Source: Lycocorax pyrrhopterus obiensis (lineage: Eukaryota > Chordata > Aves > Passeriformes > Paradisaeidae). Taken from it: a stretch of 64,000 nucleotides of DNA. The notes beneath the pieces are model-generated. The model was not told the DNA's origin and did not search any database. It was given only the letters and a program-made list of their open reading frames with translations. Every line of letters begins with the position of its first letter. Position 1 is the stretch's first letter. Below, piece by piece: positions 38,301 through 49,707 of this stretch. The stretch covers positions 54,991,535 through 55,055,534 of the forward strand of contig JACSVZ010000015.1 of the NCBI GenBank assembly GCA_014706295.1. The letters run 5' to 3'. The position numbers and the translations under genes are program-made.

Positions 38301-39482
38301 AAGCCCCATTGTTTGTGTCCTAGGGGAAAATGTTGTGCTACAGTGACTTAAACTGCAATTTAAGAGTTTTGCTGCTTTGCTTCCAAATAGCAGTTGTAAG
38401 GCACCTCCTCTGAATATGAGAGCTCAACATACATGTTATTGTAAAGGTTTACCTTGGAGCATCACTCCTTTTGTTTTCTCTCAGTATCTCAAAAGTACTT
38501 TTTACTCCTTTTGTTGGCCACCTCTTTCCTCTGTGAAATCAGAGCTCTCGTGTGTGCCCTGAAGGACATGCTGAAGTCAACCAGTGCAATGTCAGGCTCT
38601 GGCAGTGCCTTTTATTTTTTGTCATTGCCTGTTCCTCTCTTCTGGCTTCCATGGGGCTTCCATATTATGGAGTTCCTGATGGATCCCAATTTGTAAAGCA
38701 GCACAATGATTTCATTGAGTATCTCCCACATGGCTATGCTCAAGTGCTAACTTTATGTTTAAACAAAGCCAGCTGAATTCTCCAGGTTTGTTGGGATGCT
38801 GAGCACTGGAGATGGCCTTTTCAGTGGTGAGGGTAGCAAGCTCCACTCCATTTGCCTTTGTACAGGTGTGGACATTCTGCTTCAGGCACATCTAGGGGAA
38901 GAACAAGGTGCAGTCTTACTCTCAGACCAAAATTAAGTTGAATTTTATGTGTTTCTTCTGGATGGGAATAAACTTGTTCACTTGTAACACTTGCTAACAA
39001 GTGTGTCTGTACCAGTGTAGGATGGTAACTCCGGAGATTAATGGCTCTGTAGTCCTGGAGTGGACCACAATTATTTAATGGTGACAGACACATCAAACAA
39101 GGCTCTGTCTATCAAGCAGCTCCTGCCTAACTGTTTTAAAATGCTCTTTCTTTCAGCTAACCAGTTGCCAGCAGGCTTAATAACCACAGATGGCCAACAG
39201 CAGAACGTTATGGTCTATACAACATCATATCAACAGGTACTGTATCCTGTCCCCTCCTCTCCCTTCTGCTAAAATCCAAACACTAGTTCAGCTGCTCTGT
39301 TCTGAAATATGAGAATTAGTTTTATTTAGTGCTTTGGTGGTGACTGTCGTGCCACTCCAACACTGAGAATTCATGGCTGCTTGCTGTGAACTGCTCTGCA
39401 GTTTCAGAAAAGGTGCATTGGAATGTAAGCTTGCATTTTCTTTCTCTAGATCTCTGGTGTTCAACAAATTCAGTTCTCATGA
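32270..39482 (+). CDS. NFYB: NFYB, nuclear transcription factor Y subunit beta (complete coding region, 6 exons)
   Basis: Histone-fold subunit of the CCAAT-binding factor NF-Y; it pairs with NF-YC, then NF-YA binds and the trimer contacts CCAAT boxes. Coding exons: 32270-32363, 32846-32976, 34773-34970, 36700-36781, 39157-39236 and 39450-39482, totalling 618 bases, or 205 residues plus stop. All junctions are GT/AG and in phase. The start [14 protein letters not shown] is the chicken-type start; human has two extra residues (MT) in front. The H2B-like histone fold spans about residues 51-141, from [19 protein letters not shown] to LYLQKFRE, with Cys83, Cys87 and Cys103 conserved; NF-YB cysteines are reported to influence subunit pairing. 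The Gln-poor C-terminus ends QQIQFS. The sequence appears intact. Confidence 0.97.
32846..32976 (+). CDS. NFYB: NFYB coding exon 2
   Basis: Encodes [19 protein letters not shown] and the first part of the histone fold to PQTGK. Acceptor CATTAG; donor AAAG|GTAAAA. Confidence 0.96.
34773..34970 (+). CDS. NFYB: NFYB coding exon 3 (core of histone fold)
   Basis: A 66-codon exon, phase 0 at both ends, encoding [19 protein letters not shown] to LYLQKFRE. It holds most of the helix-loop-helix histone fold, including the [14 protein letters not shown] segment. Acceptor TACTAG; donor GAG|GTTGG. Confidence 0.97.
36700..36781 (+). CDS. NFYB: NFYB coding exon 4
   Basis: Encodes [20 protein letters not shown] and on to EEAF, ending in phase 1. 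Strong donor TTTA|GTAAGT; acceptor CTTTTTAG. Confidence 0.96.
37616..37688. repeat. 73-bp near-perfect palindrome (hairpin) in NFYB intron
   Basis: Left arm 37616-37651 starts TGGAAATTAAGAATCTAAAT; right arm 37653-37688 ends with its reverse complement. Of 36 opposed positions 34 pair (mismatches at 37641/37663 and 37643/37661), around a single central base at 37652. The transcript could fold into a long hairpin. Confidence 0.9.
39157..39236 (+). CDS. NFYB: NFYB coding exon 5
   Basis: Encodes [20 protein letters not shown] to SYQQ. Acceptor CTTTCAG; donor ACAG|GTACTG. Confidence 0.96.
39450..39482 (+). CDS. NFYB: NFYB coding exon 6 with stop
   Basis: Encodes [10 protein letters not shown] followed by TGA (39480-39482). 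Acceptor TTCTCTAG. The exon continues as 3' UTR. Confidence 0.96.
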   Translation: MSGVQQIQFS

Positions 39483-39866
39483 TTTTGAAGAAAACTTTCC
39501 ATCTGGGAACATGAGACGGAAAACCTGTGCAACTCTAACGAAGAGGCAGTTTTAATGACTGGTGAAGAGATTTATCTCTTTGTATATTAAATAGCTGTAA
39601 TGTAGCTACCAGAAGCTTGACTAATTGAGGTGTGAGTTCTGACTCAAATCTTTTTCATGATGATTTTAAAGAAATAATTGGATTTTAAAGGTATTAAAGT
39701 ATTTTTGTTTTGTACAAGAGTTTGTTGCTCTGTATAACTCCTGTATGCATTGTATATTGCAATTTATTACTGTCAGAGATTTGTAGACAGTTTCTTATTT
39801 TCATATTGAATCATGTTACTTTTGTAATTCAGGTAAACAGCTGGGTTAATTCATGTTTACCCTTTG

Positions 39867-39872
39867 AATAAA
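39867..39872 (+). terminator. NFYB: Polyadenylation signal (proximal), NFYB
   Basis: AATAAA about 385 bases after the stop codon. Confidence 0.5.
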
Positions 39873-40556
39873 ATTGTAAGGGTAAAGTTCATTTTTGAAT
39901 GCAAGTTGCCTTTATTATAAAGATTGAGTTAGTCTTGGTTATGTAACTTGTCTTGCATGACAACCTCAACTAACTTTACATGTCAGCTTATTTATTGAAA
40001 TTTTGAAAGGGACTTTTTCCTCATGAAACTAGCAGCTCAAAAGAATTGCTACAATTGTTTTTTTCTAATGTAACTTCTGAATTAAAGGTTAATCAAAACC
40101 AATGAATGCTCTACTACGTTTAGGGGTTTAGAGCTTATCAACAGTGTTGATGAAAGCACTGACCGTGCGATGCAGGTTTTCTTCTTGTTTGTTTTTTTTT
40201 TCAGTTGCATTAACTCTCCTTAGACTTACTTTGATACTTTTAAGGTAGTCTTTCTGCTATTGAAATAACTCTTCCTTTTGATGTATGGCTTCTAGAATCC
40301 CAAACTTAGAAATCCAAGGGTAGGGGGCGGATTTTATAGTCTTTGTGGTAAAAGATCTCATTTTAACTTTTTACTGAGATGTTTTAACGTTTCTTGTGAG
40401 CCCGTGGGAACTCAAAAGTGGTAGTGACTTTCTGTGTCCAGGCTGCGTGTTGTGTGTGTGTGAGTGTGAGTGCATGAGTGGCTGGCAGCTGAACAAGTGA
40501 TACAAATCTGAAATGGAAGACAGACTTCAGGTTTGCTGTCTCTTTCCTGGTTTTGC

Positions 40557-40562
40557 AATAAA
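40557..40562 (+). terminator. NFYB: Polyadenylation signal, NFYB
   Basis: AATAAA about 1.1 kb after the stop codon. Confidence 0.45.
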
Positions 40563-41565
40563 CTCTACCTAGGTAATGTAGTTCTGTATATTTAGTGAGG
40601 TGTTCTTGGTAACATTGCTGTTTCTTTAATAATGGGTGGGTAATTTTGTTGCCATGTCTTAGACTGTTAGGGTAGGGGTGGGGGTTTTTGTAATATCTTA
40701 CTCAGACTGAATTTTGGGACCTTTGGTATTTTTACTGTTTGCAGTGGACTGAAATGTAATATATTAATTATCTTTCCACATACCTGTTATTAATTTAAGC
40801 AAACCACACCTTGAAACTGTTGCCATATGATTTCTTGCTGGTTTTGTCTCTTCTTACCAAAACAAAGAAAGAAAAGTAACAGTTCAATATTGGGTAATTA
40901 GCTTAACCTGGAGGCCTGAAATAGGCAGTTCTTTAGCTAAACAAAAACTTTCTGTATGTGCAGATTTAAGCAGTGTTTCTTACCAGTCAGCGTCCTGCTG
41001 GCAGAGCTTCTGGAGGCGGTCCAGTGTATTCTGGGGCAGTCTGCACAAATGTTCTGGGGTTTGTGGCTGCCTGTCTTTCTTCAGCAGCTACAACTGAACA
41101 AATGGAGTTTTTCATTAAATGTAAAAATGCATAACACAATCCCTACATGAGCCCCTTCTGTTTGTATTCCGTTTATTTCAGGCCAGCATAGACTGTTCTT
41201 GATGTTCCCAGATTTGCAATGGAAAAAAGCTGTGATACCAGCTAAGGAGAAGCTAGGAAAGATTTGGCATTTTGATGTACAGAAAGAGGCCTGATGTGAT
41301 CCCACACACTTGCTTGAAACAAGCAATATTTTTCAGTGCCCTCTCTGCTGTGAGTTTAGCTTACAGTGTTTTAAGTTTGTGGTTTATACACCATCACGTG
41401 AGCAATGAAGCTGATACTTTGTTTTTCTTTTTTCTTTCTTCTCCCCTCTCCCTCTGAGGGCCAGGGACAAAACTGCAACTAACTTGCTCATTCTCTTCCT
41501 GAAACTACAGACGTAAAAGTAATAGTACAACACTTTGTTCCATGTCTCTCTGAAACCATTCTCCT

Positions 41566-41609
41566 AATAAAAGTTTGCAGGGTACTGTAGCCATGGTACA
41601 ACAAATAAA
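41566..41609 (+). terminator. NFYB: Pair of distal polyadenylation signals, NFYB
   Basis: Two AATAAA hexamers at 41566-41571 and 41604-41609, the last ones before the convergent gap. Confidence 0.4.
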
Positions 41610-44600
41610 ACAAATGTGGTCTGAAGAAATACTTGCCTAATTTATATTAGCAGCAGCTCAACCACTGCATTCTTTGTTTAACAAATCTGTGTTCTCATTT
41701 TGCTCTTTTTAAGTATTCAAAGTTTACAAGTAGCTGAGACCCAAACCACGAGGGACCATTCCTGCTCCATCTCATCTGTTTCTACAAAACTGCTGTCTTT
41801 GGTCCTCTGAATGTTTTGTGTGAACTAAGATACCCCCAAACTGAGCTTAAGCTTGAGACATCTGTGGCAGCCTATGCTAAGACTTGGAGAAAGGCTGCTT
41901 GAAATAGCAGTGATGTTCAAAGATCTTTTTCCAAGAACAGTGACCTTTTTTAGGTGCCTTTTCATGACGCAAGCAAGTTTTACCACAGTAATTTTTTTAA
42001 AAATGCATTTTTGTGTAACTTGATCCGATATTTCTTTATAGAGTGCTTTTGGTGTCTTTAAAAGCACAGAAATGCTGTTATCTCTAGTCAAAGTGCAGTT
42101 ATGAGAAGAGCTAATTTAGATGGTGATTTCTACATCCCATTTTCATTACACGCATAATGGGAGATGAGGCTCTGCCTTTACCAGTCTTGTTGGTGTACAC
42201 ATGCATTGTTAACTGTTTTATTTATTCCTCCCTTCTGATCTCTACTGAATGCTAAAATATGTGGCTCGATGGTGTAGCCAGAACACTGATGGAGTTCTGG
42301 CATGAGGTGGTACATCCTAAATACCTACTGACCCATGCTTATCTGCCTGTAGCTAAAAATCAGCCTGAATTCTGTGGGCTATTCTTTAAAGAGCTGTCTT
42401 CCTTGCATTCTGGCTCACTGTGAATGCTGTAGGATGATCCCTATTGCAGAGTTTGAGGATGATGCTCATTAACATGTAAGCATGGATAGGTGATTTCTCT
42501 CTTGCCTTTGGCAGGAGAGGAAGCATATGGGCAACTGCACACACACAGAGGAGATTGCTCAGTGCAAAGCAAGGGGCAGAGCCAAGGGCTAGTGTTTTCC
42601 CCAGCACCTTGCTGTCATGATAAGAGTTGGCAGCAGCCTTGCTTATAACTATAATATTCCTCATTTTGCAGAGCTCTGTCTGAATGTGATTAATGTTCCA
42701 GTTAAGTCACGGAGACTCACTGCCTCTGTTATATTTGCAGCAGTGAGACAACTTGCTTTTAAGTCACTGGATTACCAAATGGTGCAGGCTTGACTTTTTT
42801 GGGGGTTTGATTTGTACCAAGTAGAAGACAGGAAGTTTTTCACTGAAACTTGAAGTGCATTTTCTTGTATCGGTAAATGAAAAAAGCCTCCAAACCTGGA
42901 TGCAGATTCTAAGGCGAGTAATGCTATAAGGAAACTATATTTTATATACGGCCGAAGCCGTCCTATAGGAAGGAGTTTGATAATGTTAACTCTAATGGTT
43001 ACTCTTACTGTTCCCTGTCAGACTGGTTTGGTGAAAGAAGCAGTAGTGAGAGGGTGCCTTTTGGCTGTGGTACACAGTAAGACATGTAGCTAGTTGAAAA
43101 TACCAACCAATTTCTCCTCTTTGAAAATCAGATATGCTCTTCTGGCAAAATAATTCACGTTTTCACCCTTTCAAAGGCTGAATAATACATTTAAGCAACC
43201 GAACAGTGCTCCATTTAGGTATTGATCTGTGATATTGGCATGGTAATGCACTGCAACATCACCTCTGACCCTCAGAATGTAGAAGTTAAATGGGAAGCTC
43301 TCTGGAAACTGCCAGTTCAGCTTACGGTGACATCCAAGGCCCTGTGCTCTTGTGCGGGAGAGGGCAGTTTGCTGCTATGCACAATAGTCTCCATCCAAAT
43401 TGGTGCCATCTGCGCTGAGTTTATTAAATCCAAGTCTCCAAGGCTGGCTGTGGAGGCAGGGCCAGAGGTGACGCAGTGCACAGCAGCTCCGAGGGAGTCA
43501 GCTACCCTGCTTTAAGAAACCTTCCAGGCAAATTTCCAGGGTCATTTCCTGGAATATTTTACTGCAGCACACTGGGCCAGAGGACCCATTTATCAGAGCA
43601 ATGGCACCTGATTTGCTTTTGTGTGAAAGAAAACTATTGAGGATTTAAATCTTCTGGGCAGAGGAGCATCCTTAGGGCTGCTAATTTAATGTGTGTGTGC
43701 CTGATACTTACCCAGCCTCTACAGCAACATGAACAGCAAATAAAATCACCTCCAACAGCACAACCAAAACTCAGTTCAGGTGCAAGGGCTGTGTCACTCG
43801 AAATACAGCTGCAGCTAAAACATTTGCAACAGCACATTAGGAGCAGTATATACTATTTTTGCTTCTCTCTGTACCCTGTGGGAACACAAACAGTCGACCA
43901 CAGCAGAACTCATGTCTCAACACTGTCAAGAGCAGCGTGGCACAGGTAAAGGATGCTGGGATGCACAGGTTTGTTTCTGCATGTCCCACTCCTCCTTGGC
44001 CCCAGCTAGGAAATTCAAACCTACCAGATACCTGAGCTCTCTGTGTAGTATAATATCCTGGGAAAAGCAGCCTGGTGAACAGGGAGATGCCAGGAACCAC
44101 CTGACAGGAAAAGCTAAGCACTGAGGGAAAAGGGAAAGGATCTGAAATCTCACCTCCAGCCAGCTGGAGAGCATTTCTGCTGGAAGGAAACAGGCTCCAT
44201 CACTGCGGGATGAGAACATGGAGACTGCGGAGCCTGGGGAGTGCTGCAGCAGAGGACGAGTCTGCTCTCTATCCAAAACCACAAGCAACAGCCATGTTTT
44301 ACACGGCAAGCAGCTGAAACTCATCCAAAATGTCTCTGGAGTAGATGCAGTGGGATCAAGTTCTGTACACACCAGAAAAAGAAATATTGACAATAACTGG
44401 CCATTTTGTGTTGTCTGGCTTGACAGATCCCATATTGCTTCAGATGGCTGTAATGTAAGTAGCTGAAACCTCAAGCTGTTAGATTGGTATTTCAGGTCTT
44501 CTTTTTCAAGACAGTAATTTCAGAGACTCCAAACACTTTTCTTCTGGAGCAGGCAGCATTTAAAGTCAACATATGAAAGACTCTTCCCTACTCAAGCAAA

Positions 44601-46210
44601 GTACAGTGAAGGAATAATTAGAAAACTGCTACTAAAAAGAAAAATTTGGGGTATTTGTTAATACTGCTCAAAGTTACAAGATACTGCTTGTACCTAATAC
44701 TTTTCTGTTAAAAGAGAATTACCAGGACTGCATGCATGAGTGATGGTTACTCTAAAAGGCAGTTAAGAATCCCTGGCAATAAACATTTAAATGAGTGAAT
44801 GGAAACAAAAAATACCAGGATGCAAACAAAACCAAACAAAACCAATGTTTTGGACCTTCTAAAAGGTTTTGGACCTTCTAAAATGGCATATGCCCAGTGT
44901 GTCTCTTTTAAGAATCACTTTGAAATAACTGTATATTGATAACTTCCATGTGTGGATAACAGTATTTTATAATTTCAACAGATACAGAAATAACTCTCTG
45001 AACACTAAGACACACTGAAATGCTTCGTCTCTTTTTGTCTTTGAAGATACCACATCCAAGCCTAAATTTTCATTTTAGGAGCTGCTGTACCAGCTTAGCA
45101 ATTATGTCAGATATTAAAAGCAGACGCTTGTGAGAGAGAAGAATCCCCTCAAAAAAAAATCCTATGACAGCAAACTATGCCTAGCCCCAATTTGGGAGAT
45201 ATTTTTGTTGTCCCTGTCAGGACTGTAAGTCCAACAAGTACCATTAAGTACTTTAGGCTTTTGAAGGATGTGGAGAACAGACCAAGTTGTAATTTACCAC
45301 ATTTATAATGCCAGATTTTTACCACCTAGCATGAGGCACATAAGGATGGAGTAAGACAAAGGCGCCCAGTAGCTCACACAGAGCTCTTGGGCCTTCCTGC
45401 CATCCTAACCCCTTCCAGGGGCTCCAGGCGCAAGACAGCAATTCTCTGGCTGAGCCCCACCACCCATTCATGCTGGGATCCAGCTGGGTGCTGCAGGTGC
45501 AATACTCTATGGATCAAGAGGATTTATTTTAAGCTCATCTTCCTGATACTTTCAGCTAACAACTGGAAATTCTAATAAAAGGGATCTCCGCTTCCAGATC
45601 AATGGCAAACACCCCAAAATGAAGATCTCACTACTATTTACAGGGGGAGGAACACACTCATTGCCCAAACAGTGCCAGCAGTCAGTGCTCCACCCCTGTC
45701 CAGGGAATCTGGAAATGCTTCAGTGTCAGAACTGGAAGCCACAGAATAAAAGCCCTGACATTTAGCTCACTAGAAATATTATAAAGATACCCTAGGGACC
45801 AGCTGATGCTATAAAGAAAAAATAAATAGATCTGAGTTGTTTTTAAGATAAATTCATACAGCAACTTCAAATTTGCCTTCAAGAGAAAATAACTCCTACT
45901 CTGAAAATCTTACTAACAGAAATAAAACAGCACGAGGGGATTCTTCACTGATGTTTTAGGTTTTCCCATTTGTTTTCCACTAATGCAAGAATCACAAATA
46001 ACAAGACAACAACCATTATTACAATAGCTGGGAACACAAGGAAGGAATCAATCTGGAGCAGACAGCTTTTAGCAGTTTCTCATGAGAAGTCTCTTAAGGA
46101 GGTCTAGAAACAATCCAGTAGACCTTGCAGTTCACTTGCTCCTCTCTGCTCCCCTGCTTCTGGCAACACATGCTGCTTATTCCCACAAGAATTCCCCATA
46201 GCTGCCATAA

Positions 46211-46285
46211 AAGGTTAGCAACTTGCCCCAAGATGGTGTCACTTTGAGCAGAGCTGGACATGAACACAATTCAAATCCTTAGCAG
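46211..46285 (+). mobile_element. MIR SINE fragment
   Basis: AGGTTAGCAACTTGCCCCAA and GCAGAGCTGGACATGAACAC then AATTCAAATCC follow the MIR core order (GGTTAAGTAACTTGCCCAAGG ... GCAGAGCTGGGATTCGAACCC). Old and diverged. Confidence 0.5.
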
Positions 46286-46665
46286 GAGCCTTCTGAGCAC
46301 ACTAAGTGCTCACACATCTTTTAAAAAAACTGCAACAAAGCAACACCAAACTCTTTGTCACTCACTCTCAACAACAGCAACGTGACCCTTGTACAGACAG
46401 GGGAAGTAATATCAAAATTTCAGTTCGGAGGCCGCAGCCTGCGAGGCACAAAGGCATGGAAGGGGGCAGAGTAATGGTGAGTGCACAGCAACTGCAGAAG
46501 AAGGGGCAGGGATATTGCAGAACCTCAACTAAGGAAAAAGCTCATGAGGTAACCAAGAATTAACTTAGGAGACAGTATTTATGAACTAGTAATAGTATTA
46601 TGACAGTGCTTATCAGTAAAACCTCTTCCCCAACTCGACAAATTTACTCACTCTCTTCTTTGCAT

Positions 46666-46745
46666 CAGAAATTCCAAGTTTGTACACGTACACCTCTTGA
46701 AAAAACAGAAATTCCAAGTTTGTACACGTACACCTCTTGAAAAAA
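46666..46745. repeat. Perfect 40-bp tandem duplication
   Basis: Unit CAGAAATTCCAAGTTTGTAC + ACGTACACCTCTTGAAAAAA-type sequence occurs twice without mismatch at 46666-46705 and 46706-46745, just past the inferred HCFC2 transcript end. Confidence 0.9.
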
Positions 46746-46764
46746 ACAGACACACTTCAGTATT

Positions 46765-49681
46765 TACAATGCGTTTGATAGGACAACCACTTTATTACAA
46801 AGAACAAACAATGCTTCAAAATAAGACTAATCAACTTGTATTGTACAAAACGTCAGTTTCCTTGTAGAGGTCATTAAGTAACAGGCTGTAAGACTAAGTT
46901 CACGTCAAATTCGCTATCCTGAAATATCAGATAACAACAGTAATACTTATTATATCTTCAGAGTTTATGGCATGATCATGTGCTCTACTCCAAACTACAT
47001 TCAAAAGATATTGCTATAATTACTTTGAAAACACAAAGTGTAGGTTATTGTTCACTTCATTTCCACTTTCACAAGAACATTCTGAAGATGAAGCTGTAGC
47101 AGTGTCTGCCATAACTGGCACGACTGTCCTATGCTTACACAGTCACAACCTCCCTAAGGAGTTCAGTAAACCTAGACATTTCTACAATATGGATACTGTA
47201 ATCTGACAGATTTCAGCTTCTGTTACATCTCCTTTAGCAGTATCTGAAATAAATGGATAACATGGAGCCTCAAAGAGCTGGTGTCAACAGTCTTCTAAAC
47301 TTTAAAATCGAACAATCAATATTTGTCTGATATCTAGTTGATAGGCAAACAGGTGGGATTTAGACATTATAAATACAGTTCTAAAAACAGACCACAAAGT
47401 GTATTTTACAGTGTGTACCACAATTTCAGTTTAAAGTAAAACTGTGAGCAACTGAAGAGTTGCATATGATCACTATTCAATGTCACCCAACTTGGACAAA
47501 AAAGAGAAAGTGACATCTTATGTCAAGTCAGCTGAAGAAAGCACACTCACAAGAAAATTATATTTTCATTGAAAACGCCACAGTTTTACCCTTTGGTAGT
47601 CGTGACATACCCACTGAAAAAAGAAATTGTGCAAAGCATGTGAAACCAAGTGCAAAAAAACTCCACCCAGACACACCCAACAGGTTTTATTCTTAAATAA
47701 CAACTCTACAATCACAGCTATCAACCAACAAAATCAAAGCCACAAGTGTTTTCTCTAAAGGCTTCTTTCACAGTACTAATAAGAAAAACCAAGTTCTATT
47801 CTTCTAGTTGACAGTTCATGTGTATGGTACTTTAGTTATCAGACAGAATTGGTAGTGAGATCCTACCTGACAAAATGGACCATTAAAACACAAATATCTT
47901 AAAGCCAGTTAACTTCAGGAAAAGTCCTATGCATTCATACTATAAACACTGTTTAAAGTGAAACTGGGATATCTGTCATTGTCACAAACACATGATTTTC
48001 TCTGGAGTCAAACCACGTGTGTTACTCCTGTGCCACAATTAACACTATTCTAGCCGTTTATGGTCCCCAGCACTTTCTAGATGCTATTGTAGCATGTGAT
48101 GCATTGCGATAATTAAGGCTGTATCAGCACTTTGTTATAACCCTGATTCTCAGGGTAGCCAAAACTTGGCTATTAAATCTGCTCTGGGATACTTGAGCTG
48201 CTAAATCTCTAGTATTTTAGTGATACTTCTCCCACCAAACCAGGCACATCATTGATTTTAGTTTATATATTTACAAATGCTCTTAAGACAAATTTAACTG
48301 GAAGAGGCAAGAAATTCTACCTTGATGTATAATCTTTTGGCATTTGGGGCAAAATTAAAGTGCAAAGTATAAACTTCATTGCACAGTAAATAATTTCGAT
48401 TTTATTTTAAAATAAATCTTATTTAGGTGCCTCAATCTATTCACCTAGTGACCTTGTCCAACTCAGCCATTTTCCTCTACACTTTGGTAAACATAGTTTT
48501 ATATATAGATACATAAATAGCATTTAAAATGTTTACCTTTATTTCACTACTGTGAACAAATTTTTCTTTTCGCATAGGAATGGATCAACCTATTCCTAGA
48601 AGTAATGCTTGTTGATTTTATCAGCTAGCTAGTTAATGTAAAATGATGCATAGTAAAAGGGAGATACTGAACTTGATTGGTAGAATATATTGGTAAAGCA
48701 AACAAGCACTTAAGAAGATTAACTGGAATAAATATGTTGAAAGTTGCCATATAATATGTGCAAAATTGCTTACCATGTATTCTAAACTTTGGTTAAAATT
48801 TTCAGATTGAAGTTTTACAGAAACATTATGGAAGCAACACAAGTGATTATTAACACAGGAATGAGGTAAGTTATTATTAGTGCAAAAAGCAAGCATATGC
48901 TAAAAGCAAAGCATATGGATTAAAAAAAAAAAAGAGAATGAATCTCATGGAAGTTTTAATACAAGACCAGAAAGGTCTCTTGTAAACATTGGTATTTACA
49001 AGTTGAAGATTTGTACAACTACAAAAGGATAATTATAAGTAATAGTAGTGCATTTACAATGAATTTACTTTTTTTTGTATTAAGAGCAATGGATAAGTTT
49101 ATCTTTTTCCTTTTAAATTTTCAGGGGATATCTTTCAAGATTAAGATATTTGTTACAAATAGTAGAAAAAATCATTTCTTTACAAAAAAAGTATATATTA
49201 AAATATTTTTACATTTTAAGTTACTATATAATCACTGGAAATTTTTGCCTTGTACTCAGGCACCACAATGAAGAATGTGGTATAAGGAACTGAAACCAAA
49301 CAGAATTTGCTCATATACCAAATCTTATGAATTATCTATGCAAGATCTGTAGCAATCATGGGGACTCTACCTCAAATACTACTGCTTGTGCCAATTCTTT
49401 TATTCATTTTTAATTTGAAACTGCATTTTTACATTTTAACTATCACTACCAAAAAGAGCTGCTGGATAGAGTGTGATCCTCCACCCCACCACCTCTGATA
49501 TATTTTCTGTATGATACTCATACCTGAGCAAGGCTCCATAATGTTGACGTGTCAAACGTAAAAAAGGTTATATATTTTTAAGATAAAAACAATGCAAAAA
49601 TAAAATATTTGTAACATTTACAAATAGTACAAGAGTTACATTAAACACTACATTCGAAACTTGAGATTTATTAAGTCGTTT
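46765..49681 (-). other. HCFC2: HCFC2 3' UTR (extent inferred)
   Basis: About 2.9 kb of AT-rich non-coding sequence after the HCFC2 stop. AATAAA on the minus strand occurs at 49667-49672, only ten bases past the stop, at 49399-49404, and at 46791-46796. The ATTTA-rich composition suits a regulated 3' UTR, but its true end is not shown by sequence. Confidence 0.5.
46791..46796 (-). terminator. HCFC2: Distal polyadenylation signal, HCFC2
   Basis: TTTATT on the plus strand is AATAAA on the minus strand; cleavage would fall about 46765-46780. Confidence 0.45.
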
Positions 49682-49707
49682 CTACTTTGAGCCTGATGTT
49701 TTCATGT
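49682..49707 (-). CDS. HCFC2: HCFC2 last coding exon with stop
   Basis: After a strong acceptor (CTTCTTTTTGCAG) a 26-base coding piece completes a Gly/Asp-split codon and gives DMKTSGSK then TAG (49684-49682). Its frame fits exactly. Mammalian HCFC2 instead ends RWLQGNNKKAPLN, so this end is inferred from splice signals alone. Confidence 0.6.

Larger units (their letters stand above)
32364..39449 (+). other. NFYB: NFYB introns 2-6
   Basis: The five introns between the six coding exons, together about 6.5 kb. The notable content is the 73-bp palindrome at 37616-37688. Short open frames such as 34905-35144 are exon 3 read through into the intron. Nothing else supportable. Confidence 0.7.
39483..41610 (+). 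other. NFYB: NFYB 3' UTR (extent inferred)
   Basis: AT-rich, non-coding sequence after the stop with AATAAA at 39867, 40557, 41566 and 41604. The length in use cannot be told from sequence alone; alternative polyadenylation is likely. Confidence 0.6.
41611..46764. other. Convergent intergenic region between NFYB and HCFC2
   Basis: No gene is supported. It holds a MIR-like fragment at 46211-46285, a 19-bp tandem duplication near 44847-44884 and the 40-bp duplication at 46666-46745. Plus- and minus-strand open frames up to about 180 codons (for example 43926-44474) have no family resemblance. Confidence 0.6.

Noticed and set aside
40448..40485. TG-rich microsatellite
   Set aside because: Short and imperfect (TGTGTGTGTGTGAGTGTGAG); ordinary simple repeat in the NFYB 3' UTR.
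43926..44474. Minus-strand frame of 182 codons in the NFYB-HCFC2 gap
   Set aside because: The longest frame in the gap, but several other frames overlap it, and neither its residues nor its surroundings suggest a gene.
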